NCBI GenBank assembly: GCA_021775835.1
Contig: JAJFHC010000244.1
Span: 1-12,737, forward strand
Direction: 5' to 3'
Length of the DNA stretch: 12,737 nucleotides
DNA from: Hyphomicrobiales bacterium
GTDB taxonomy: Bacteria; Pseudomonadota; Alphaproteobacteria; Rhizobiales; JAJFHC01
Part shown: one piece after another, positions 7,979-12,737 of the stretch
Numbering within the stretch: the first letter of the stretch is position 1
Layout: each line of letters starts with the position of its first letter
The notes under the pieces: generated by a model
The model's input: only the letters and a program-made list of their open reading frames with translations
The model's database searches: none
Told to the model about the DNA's origin: nothing
Translations under genes and position numbers: made by a program

Positions 7979-9412
7979 ATGCAGGACGCAACCAGACACT
8001 ATATCAACGGCCAATGGGTCGCCTCGATCGACGGGCGCGAAATGGCGGTTGAAAACCCGTCGACCGAAGAGAAGATCGCCACGATCACTTTGGGTGGCGT
8101 TGCTGATGCCGACGCAGCTGTCGCTGCGGCCAAGAATGCATTCCCGGCCTGGGCGGCAACAGACCCCTCGGAACGGATCGCCGCTCTGGAGCGGTTGATG
8201 GAGGTCTACAAGTCGCGGGCGGAGGAAATGGCGCAGGCCATCAGCTTTGAGATGGGTGCACCTATCGCACTGGCAAAGACGGCACAGGTCGGTGCCGGTG
8301 CCGGTCATCTCAAGAACACCATTCGGGCGGCCAAGGCTTTTGCCTTTGAACGTCCCTTGGGGGATCACGCGCCCGGCGACATGATCCTATATGAGCCGGT
8401 CGGTGTCTGCGTGTTGATCACCCCATGGAACTGGCCGATGAACCAGGTGATGCTGAAGGTCGCCCCGGCGCTGGCGGCGGGCTGCACGGTGGTTCTGAAA
8501 CCGTCGGAACTCTCACCACTCAGCGCCATTCTGCTGACCGAGATGATCGATGCAGCGGGCTTCCCGTCCGGTGTGTTCAATCTGGTGAACGGTGATGGTG
8601 CCGGTGTTGGCGCGCATCTCACCGCGCACCCGGAAGTGGATATGGTCAGCTTCACCGGGTCAACCCGAGCTGGTGTGGCGATCAGCAAAGCGGCAGCGGA
8701 AACCGTCAAGCGCGTCAGCCTGGAACTGGGCGGCAAGGGTGCCAACATCATCTTTGCCGATGCCGATGAAAAGGCGGTCACGCGCGGCGTGCGCCACTGC
8801 TTCAATAACTCGGGCCAGTCCTGCAACGCACCAACCCGGATGCTCGTGGAACGCTCGATCTACGATCAGGCCGTTGAAACCGCCCGAGCCATAGCTGAGA
8901 AAACAGAGGTCGGACCGGCGGATATCGAAGGTCGCCAGATCGGCCCAGTTGTGTCGGAATTGCAGTTCAACAAGATCCAATATCTGATCAAGAGCGGCAT
9001 TGACGAACACGCCACGTTGATCGCAGGTGGCCTTGGCCGCCCTGACGAGCTGAACCGGGGTCACTTCGTGCGCCCCACGATCTTTGCCGATGTCACGCCG
9101 GAAATGACGATCTGGAAGGAAGAAATCTTCGGACCGGTTCTTGTGATGACACCTTTCGAGACCGAAGAAGAGGCTATCGCTCTGGCCAACGACACACCCT
9201 ATGGATTAACCAACTATGTGCAGACCGCTGACAAGGCAGGTGCTCGCCGAGTGGCGCGTCAACTTCGCTCGGGTATGGTCGAAATGAACGGTAAGTTCGG
9301 CGGTGCGGGCTCGCCTTTTGGCGGCATGAAGCAGTCGAGCAATGGCCGTGAAGGTGGTGTCTGGGGTCTTGAGGAGTTTCTTGAAGTCAAGGCCGTCAGC
9401 GATTGGGAGTGA
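7979..9412 (+). CDS. NAD(P)-dependent aldehyde dehydrogenase
   Basis: Oxidises an aldehyde to an acid. At 477 residues it is a complete ALDH-superfamily protein. Key residues: N151 in TPWNWPMNQ (oxyanion), K174 in LKPSELSP (cofactor binding), the FTGSTRAG Rossmann motif, general base E249 in LELGGKGAN, nucleophile C282 in SGQSCNAPTR, and the cofactor-binding EEIFGPV near the C-terminus. AGGAA at 7969-7973 sits 5 nt before the ATG, and the gap from the ligase stop is 15 nt. The aldehyde could come from retro-aldol cleavage of a hydroxyacyl-CoA (as vanillin from feruloyl-CoA), or it may be another intermediate or formaldehyde; sequence alone does not decide. There is no CoA-acylating signature that I recognise. 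Confidence 0.93.
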   Translation: MQDATRHYINGQWVASIDGREMAVENPSTEEKIATITLGGVADADAAVAAAKNAFPAWAATDPSERIAALERLMEVYKSRAEEMAQAISFEMGAPIALAKTAQVGAGAGHLKNTIRAAKAFAFERPLGDHAPGDMILYEPVGVCVLITPWNWPMNQVMLKVAPALAAGCTVVLKPSELSPLSAILLTEMIDAAGFPSGVFNLVNGDGAGVGAHLTAHPEVDMVSFTGSTRAGVAISKAAAETVKRVSLELGGKGANIIFADADEKAVTRGVRHCFNNSGQSCNAPTRMLVERSIYDQAVETARAIAEKTEVGPADIEGRQIGPVVSELQFNKIQYLIKSGIDEHATLIAGGLGRPDELNRGHFVRPTIFADVTPEMTIWKEEIFGPVLVMTPFETEEEAIALANDTPYGLTNYVQTADKAGARRVARQLRSGMVEMNGKFGGAGSPFGGMKQSSNGREGGVWGLEEFLEVKAVSDWE

Positions 9413-9414
9413 GC

Positions 9415-10260
9415 ATGTCCAAGGTTCTATATGAAAAGGATGGCCGGATCGGGCGGATCACCCTGAACCGGCCCGAGGTAATGAATGCCATCGACGATGA
9501 TCTGCCGCGCGCACTGGCGGCGGCGGTGGCAGAGGCCGACCATGACCGCGACGTCCACGTAATGGTCCTGTCCGGCGCAGGAAAGGCATTTTGCGCAGGC
9601 TACGACCTGGCCCACTACGCCGAGGGCAACGGCCCCAACAAGGTGGTGCAGGACATGCCCTGGGACCCAATGCAAGATTTCCAGTTCATGTGGGCCAACA
9701 CGCAGGCCTTCATGTCGCTCTTCCGGGCGATGAAACCGGTGATCTGCAAGGTGCACGGCTTTGCCGTCGCGGGAGGCTCGGACATCGCGCTGTGTGCCGA
9801 TCTCACGATCATGGGGGACACCGCGCAAATCGGCTACATGCCCACCCGCGCTTGGGGCTGTCCGACGACTGCAATGTGGGTGCATCGACTCGGGCCTGAA
9901 AAGGCCAAGCGGATGATGTTTACAGGTGACAAGATCAGCGGGGTTGAGGCCGCTGAGATGGGGTTGGTGCTGAAATCCGTGCCCGATGACCAACTGGATG
10001 CCGAGGTCGAGGCGCTGGCGGCGCGCATGGCATCGGTACCGATCAACCAACTGGCGATGCAGAAGATGGTGATAAACGCGGCTGTCGAGGAAAAGATCAA
10101 CCAAACGCAGCGTCTTGCCACCGTGTTCGATGGCATCACCCGCCATTCACCAGAGGGCATGAACTTCAAAGCCCGCGTGGAGCAAGTCGGCTGGAAGCAG
10201 GCGGTTCAGGAACGGGACGCCGGGACCTTCGACTGGACCCGCAACAAGCCCTTCGACTGA
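9415..10260 (+). CDS. crotonase-fold (enoyl-CoA hydratase/isomerase family) enzyme with atypical active site
   Basis: 281 residues from the ATG at 9415, chosen because GGGAG (9405-9409) lies 5 nt upstream; the in-frame TTG at 9403 would overlap that site. The stop of the aldehyde dehydrogenase ends 2 nt before this ATG. Crotonase marks are RITLNRPEVMNAI (13-26), the oxyanion-hole loop AFCAGYDL (58-65) and the second loop AVAGGSDIAL (about 118-126). Aligned by eye with rat mitochondrial enoyl-CoA hydratase, E144 corresponds to D123 and E164 to P143 (in IGYMPTRAWG), so the usual hydratase glutamate pair is absent. CoA-thioester enolate stabilisation should persist, but the reaction may not be simple hydration; lyase, hydrolase or isomerase activity is possible. 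A long insert (QDMPWDPMQDFQFMW) follows the first loop. Confidence 0.9.
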   Translation: MSKVLYEKDGRIGRITLNRPEVMNAIDDDLPRALAAAVAEADHDRDVHVMVLSGAGKAFCAGYDLAHYAEGNGPNKVVQDMPWDPMQDFQFMWANTQAFMSLFRAMKPVICKVHGFAVAGGSDIALCADLTIMGDTAQIGYMPTRAWGCPTTAMWVHRLGPEKAKRMMFTGDKISGVEAAEMGLVLKSVPDDQLDAEVEALAARMASVPINQLAMQKMVINAAVEEKINQTQRLATVFDGITRHSPEGMNFKARVEQVGWKQAVQERDAGTFDWTRNKPFD

Positions 10261-10423
10261 CAAAACCCGCAAATCATTTGGAACCAACCGTTCGCGTTGG
10301 CGTGTCAAATTACTACAAAGCCCCGCCGCACGAGTATCGGATAGGGGAAACCCGCTGCGCTTCGAACGAATGGCGGCTTTTCTCGTCGCGCGGAAGCCAC
10401 GGGCCAATGCATGCGCCGCAGTC

Positions 10424-10451
10424 TTTCCGCTGCGAGCGCACGCAGCGGAAA
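10424..10451. repeat. perfect 11-bp-stem inverted repeat
   Basis: TTTCCGCTGCG (10424-10434), loop AGCGCA, CGCAGCGGAAA (10441-10451). As RNA it forms a strong hairpin with an A-tract after the 3' arm on + and a T-tract before the 5' arm on -. It therefore lacks the 3' U-run of a classical intrinsic terminator in either direction. It lies about 165 nt past the operon end and may still act as an RNA 3'-end stabiliser, a Rho-linked terminator or a mobile-repeat remnant. Confidence 0.6.
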
Positions 10452-10551
10452 AAACGAATTTACAGATTGGGCTCGAAGCGGCCAAATGTTCATCTTCCGA
10501 CAGGACTGATTCTGATGTCCGCTTTGTGGAAATTCGGTTGCCACCTTCGTA

Positions 10552-10610
10552 ATTGCCACAAATGGCAACTCTCCGCCCGAGACCGCCGTTTCGCTGCATT
10601 GCCACAAATG
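10552..10610. repeat. pair of 13-bp direct repeats ATTGCCACAAATG with a nested dyad
   Basis: ATTGCCACAAATG occurs at 10552-10564 and 10598-10610, 46 nt apart. The first copy extends into a perfect hairpin TTGCCA-CAAA-TGGCAA (10553-10568). A related GGTTGCCACC lies just upstream at about 10537. Function unknown; it lies downstream of both flanking genes, so a promoter role is not obvious. Confidence 0.4.
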
Positions 10611-10712
10611 ACCGCTTCCCCCCCTGATCGGACTCTCACGGTTTTTCGATACTACCTTCTATGACATGCGTATTTTGGCTTTCCGTCCAACGTTGCGGAT
10701 TTAGCCACCAAT

Positions 10713-11465
10713 TCAAAAAAATACACGGTTGGCGGCGTTCGTGATGTCTCTCACAATAAATCTATTTTCAAATGAAACTGTTATTTCATCAGCGGCAGGT
10801 GTCCGATAATTGGTTACACAGCTTTTGTGGTTCTTTGGAGAGAACCCGATAGTTGGCCCTTCGTCGGAACTTAGTGGCTGCATGCCAGCGTCGTGGATAC
10901 GGGCCAGATTGCCCGCAAGCAGTTTCTTCAGATCTTGAAATTCAATATCTGTTTCAAAACCCATTCCCTGCCCATGATATTTAACCGGGACGGAGACAAA
11001 TTCTCCGCTTTTGACTACACGTTCAACGCTAAGAACAGAGGTGAGTTTCGCATTGATAATAGATGTCCTTTTTTGCTCAAACGGGGAATTATCATCCGGT
11101 GATTCTTTTGCGAAATAAGACAACATACCTGAGAGATCACATTCTATGTGTCCAAAAAGGACAACGGGGAATTTTTCATTGTTATGAAACTCGATTTTAT
11201 TGTTCATGAGATTCCCGTCGGCAATGGCAATTAAAACTCCTCTGGGCAAAAATCTCTCTGACAACGTAAATACAGTTGCAAGAACGCTTAGCAGGGCCAC
11301 GATCAATGCGAGTGAAGTGTTCGAAAATATCAAGTATCGTCTCCAATTTTGCCAAGAATCGCACTCCGTACATTTTAATTGATTTGACTTAAGTGATGCG
11401 CAGCATGCCCAACAAACCGTTTCGGTCTCAGAAGCTGTTTGGTTGGTATTTTTCGTTTGGCCCAT
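10713..11465 (-). CDS. zinc-ribbon, single-span membrane protein of unknown function
   Basis: A 250-residue protein that I do not recognise as a named family. The N-terminus has two CxxC pairs (C18-x2-C21 and C32-x2-C35) expected to bind one Zn, followed by DSWQNWRRYLIF and a hydrophobic helix at about 44-67 (SLALIVALLSVLATVF). The remaining about 180 residues are polar and probably lie outside the cytoplasm, with the zinc ribbon inside. They contain C109 and C216 but no enzymatic motif I can identify. The ATG at 11465 is preceded by AAGGTG at a rather long distance. The gene is visibly AT-rich and uses codons unlike the adjacent GC-rich operon, suggesting recent acquisition. It stands alone, convergent with the operon. 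It may be a membrane-tethered sensor or an accessory-island orphan; no function is asserted. Confidence 0.75.
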   Translation of the reverse strand: MGQTKNTNQTASETETVCWACCASLKSNQLKCTECDSWQNWRRYLIFSNTSLALIVALLSVLATVFTLSERFLPRGVLIAIADGNLMNNKIEFHNNEKFPVVLFGHIECDLSGMLSYFAKESPDDNSPFEQKRTSIINAKLTSVLSVERVVKSGEFVSVPVKYHGQGMGFETDIEFQDLKKLLAGNLARIHDAGMQPLSSDEGPTIGFSPKNHKSCVTNYRTPAADEITVSFENRFIVRDITNAANRVFF

Positions 11466-11905
11466 TTTCAGATCTTACACCTTCCACACCACAATTATTT
11501 GATATTGCAATAAAGGCTCATTAATGAGTTCTGAATCAACAAATACCATGAACTCAGTACCCAGATTTCAAAAACCGATCATAATAAAAGCGACGGTTTC
11601 TACGTTATGTCCATGAGGCAGCACTTGGCAAAAAATGGAAGTGTTCGGCCTTCGAGAATAGAGTCCGTTCACGAGTGTAGAGCAGAAGTTCCGTGCACTA
11701 ACGGCTGATTTCGGGAGTTAAACGGAAGTGCTCGGACGGGTCTCCATGCAGCTGCTTGTGACCCGTTTCCGCGCGCCGGCGCAAGGTGTCGAATTGTGTT
11801 CTGTGGACAATCCTGCCTTCACTCAAACATGTTCTGACTGTCAGTTGCTGTACAAAACGGAAATACGCGTTGGCGTCCCAGTTAAAGGGGCTACCCTAAA
11901 AACCA

Positions 11906-11936
11906 ACACGACAGCAGTGACAGGTTGGTGTCGTGT
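11906..11936. repeat. 8-bp inverted repeat
   Basis: ACACGACA (11906-11913) and TGTCGTGT (11929-11936) are exact reverse complements separated by 15 nt. It could fold as a modest hairpin or be a protein-binding dyad. No T-run follows, and no adjacent gene start explains it. Confidence 0.4.
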
Positions 11937-12012
11937 CAGTGTTCCAGCACTTGAAATCGAACAATCATGAGGAAATTTTGCAGCAGTTGGTGTGAAATCA
12001 CCATCGTTTCAT

Positions 12013-12029
12013 TGGCCAAAAGTTGGCCA
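12013..12029. repeat. 7-bp hairpin with 3-nt loop
   Basis: TGGCCAA-AAG-TTGGCCA is a perfect inverted repeat about 55 nt from the tRNA fragment. The following bases (CTGAAATTTACAT) lack a strong U-tract, so it is only a possible weak terminator or binding dyad. Confidence 0.4.
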
Positions 12030-12084
12030 CTGAAATTTACATAAGTTTTGAATTTTACAATCTATTGATATTACAGAGAAAATT

Positions 12085-12136
12085 TGGTCGGAGTGAGAGG
12101 ATTTGAACCTCCGACCCCCTCGTCCCGAACGAGGTG
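12085..12136 (-). other. 3' fragment of tRNA-Pro(CGG), probable attachment (att) site
   Basis: Read on the minus strand, the sequence gives an anticodon stem CCTCG/CGAGG with loop TTCGGGA (anticodon CGG, proline), a short variable loop, T-arm GGAGG-TTCAAAT-CCTCT, the acceptor 3' strand CACTCCG, then A73 and encoded CCA. The matching 5' acceptor strand (CGGAGTG) and the D-arm are absent: similarity stops just past the anticodon stem near 12136. This is the expected signature left when an integrative element recombines into the 3' half of a tRNA gene, which duplicates that half. Given the minus orientation, host DNA should lie left and the element right of this point. It cannot be a working tRNA. 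Confidence 0.8.
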
Positions 12137-12181
12137 AGAAAGATCTAAATTATTGATTTTATTAGCCCCAACTACCCGTAT

Positions 12182-12234
12182 CGCCACCTTTTGTTCCTGT
12201 TCTATTCAGGTCAATCGGTGGCGAAACGGTGGCG
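12182..12234. repeat. GGTGGCG repeat cluster next to the tRNA fragment (candidate integrase arm sites)
   Basis: CGGTGGCG occurs twice at 12216-12223 and 12227-12234 with an 11-bp period, and its inverse CGCCACC lies at 12182-12188. Such clustered direct and inverted copies close to a tRNA core site resemble arm-type binding sites of tyrosine integrases. No integrase gene is visible within the window, so the assignment is inferential. Confidence 0.45.
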
Positions 12235-12333
12235 GTAGATTATGTAACTGAACCTCTCCATGTAACGATCCCACGGTCGATCTGAATACGGGGCGTACCC
12301 CCGGAATAGGGTTTACAATAATTCCCTTGCTAA

Positions 12334-12579
12334 CTATTCCATCTCTCCAATCTCTCCAGATCTGAACAGCTCTTCCGGTTCGCCATATTCCCCGATGTCA
12401 GGATCAGCGGCTCGAGCCCACGCGATAACGCCGGCATGAGCTGTGACCAGGTCTTTAGCCTTACGGACGGCGCGATCCTCGCTATCGAACTGCATCGGTT
12501 CCATGGCCGGTAGGATCTCGCCGGTCTCCGGATCGGGATCAAAGGCCATGACGACGACAAGGCGTTTGACTTCAGACAT
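12334..12579 (-). CDS. small conserved hypothetical protein (KRLVVVMAFD type)
   Basis: An 81-residue acidic protein opening MSEVKRLVVVMAFDPDPETG, continuing with MEPMQFDSEDRAVRKAKDL, HAGVIAWARAADPDIGEYG and LFRSGEI. I recall very similar small proteins of unknown function in many alphaproteobacteria, often on plasmids and integrated elements, sometimes near DUF2924 and recombinase genes (memory, unchecked). The ATG at 12579 is preceded on the minus strand by TGAGG with about 8 nt spacing, a good ribosome site. No membrane segment or catalytic motif is seen. It lies on the element side of the tRNA-Pro fragment, consistent with being cargo of, or a leftover from, a mobile element. The overlapping frame from 12605 is a shadow. 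Confidence 0.72.
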   Translation of the reverse strand: MSEVKRLVVVMAFDPDPETGEILPAMEPMQFDSEDRAVRKAKDLVTAHAGVIAWARAADPDIGEYGEPEELFRSGEIGEME

Positions 12580-12630
12580 TCCGCTACCTCACAAGCAGTG
12601 ATCATGTTCTTCGGATTGTATCACAGACCT

Positions 12631-12737
12631 TCATCCAGTCGACGGCCGCCGCCAAAGCTCCGCGTTCGGATTAGAAAGGTCTGTTGTGCCCCAGAAATTC
12701 ACCGTCCATTCGCGGATGGTTTTACTTCTCAAATTGA
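12631..12737 (-). CDS. possible 3' end of a gene entering from the right (partial)
   Basis: On the minus strand one frame is open from the window edge to a TGA at 12631-12633, giving about 34 residues ending NPNAELWRRPSTG. The Trp/Arg content looks protein-like, but an open run this short is not rare by chance. If real, it would precede the 81-residue gene on the same strand by about 50 nt. No family recognised. Confidence 0.25.
   Translation of the reverse strand, partial: NLRSKTIREWTVNFWGTTDLSNPNAELWRRPSTG

Larger units (their letters stand above)
10261..10712. other. intergenic region between convergent operon and membrane-protein gene, no gene
   Basis: 452 nt with no convincing coding sequence. 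It contains a small dyad CCAAC-CGTTCGC-GTTGG at about 10285-10301, the strong hairpin at 10424-10451, and two copies of ATTGCCACAAATG. The base style (GTCCGC, CGCTGC words) resembles the 3769-4107 intergenic region. It holds the 3' ends of both the catabolic operon and the minus-strand membrane-protein gene. Confidence 0.5.
11466..12084. other. AT-rich intergenic region, no supportable gene
   Basis: About 620 nt. The only sizeable open frame (11728-11970, GTG start) has no credible ribosome binding site or family match. The region holds two near-identical 12-mers GGAAGTG(T/C)TCGG (11637-11648, 11724-11735), an 8-bp inverted repeat at 11906-11936, and a tight hairpin at 12013-12029. It probably includes the promoter of the minus-strand membrane-protein gene just right of 11465, but no clear boxes were identified. 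Confidence 0.45.

Noticed and set aside
7241..8368. 375-codon minus-strand open frame across the ligase/aldehyde dehydrogenase junction
   Set aside because: Antisense to two genes with intact catalytic motifs; its Asp/Arg/His-rich product has no recognisable domain.
9427..10146. 239-codon minus-strand open frame opposite the crotonase
   Set aside because: Antisense shadow of a clear crotonase gene; no domain features.
11728..11970. 80-codon open frame containing NPAFTQTCSDC, reminiscent of the TnpB/IS605 zinc finger
   Set aside because: The resemblance is limited to about a dozen residues, with no flanking transposase similarity and no ribosome site; not enough to call an insertion-sequence remnant.
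12085..12175. Complete tRNA-Pro gene
   Set aside because: No CACTCCG complement for the 5' acceptor strand and no D-arm exist to the right of the anticodon stem.
1..12737. CRISPR array, rRNA operon or complete insertion sequence
   Set aside because: No regularly spaced repeats, no rRNA-like sequence, and no transposase with terminal inverted repeats seen on either strand.

Overview
The window looks like a patch of chromosome, or large replicon, from an alphaproteobacterium, most likely Rhodobacteraceae (Roseobacter-type). This rests on GC-rich gene style, translationally coupled catabolic genes, a GcvA-like LysR regulator and the character of the intergenic DNA. No taxonomic marker is present, so the placement is tentative. 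The region is mosaic: moderate-GC accessory genes on the left, a GC-rich catabolic operon in the centre, an AT-rich orphan membrane-protein gene on the right, and a tRNA-Pro fragment typical of an integration site near the right edge.

Left block (287-3768, + strand). A 443-residue peptidoglycan hydrolase joins an N-acetylmuramidase domain, a peptidoglycan-binding domain and an M15-like metallopeptidase domain. About 180 bases downstream lies a 655-residue protein that joins a papain-type (C1) cysteine peptidase to an alpha/beta hydrolase. Both of its catalytic sets look complete. Neither protein has an obvious signal peptide, and no holin, spanin, virion or secretion gene is in view. Their pairing is the part of the window least explained by known biology.

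Central block (4108-10260). A GcvA/AmpR-type LysR regulator (- strand) diverges from a four-gene + strand operon: GcvT-fold (tetrahydrofolate-type) methyl/aminomethyl transferase, class I acyl-CoA ligase, NAD(P)-dependent aldehyde dehydrogenase and crotonase-fold enzyme. Genes overlap by 4 nt or are separated by 15 and 2 nt, so they should be made from one transcript. The combination suggests C1-group removal coupled to CoA-dependent side-chain degradation. It recalls ferulate-type routes (ligase, hydratase/lyase, aldehyde dehydrogenase, LigM/DesA-like O-demethylase) and, less closely, DMSP demethylation, but the substrate cannot be read from sequence. The crotonase lacks both standard catalytic glutamates. 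A perfect 18-bp palindrome in the divergent promoter region is a good operator candidate.

Right block (10261-12737). This holds a 450-nt intergenic stretch with a perfect 11-bp-stem hairpin and small repeats, an AT-rich gene for a zinc-ribbon, single-span membrane protein, and about 600 nt with no supportable gene. Then comes the 3' part of tRNA-Pro(CGG) without its 5' half, followed by GGTGGCG-type repeats and a small conserved alphaproteobacterial hypothetical gene. The tRNA fragment geometry implies that a mobile element starts there and continues right, beyond the window.
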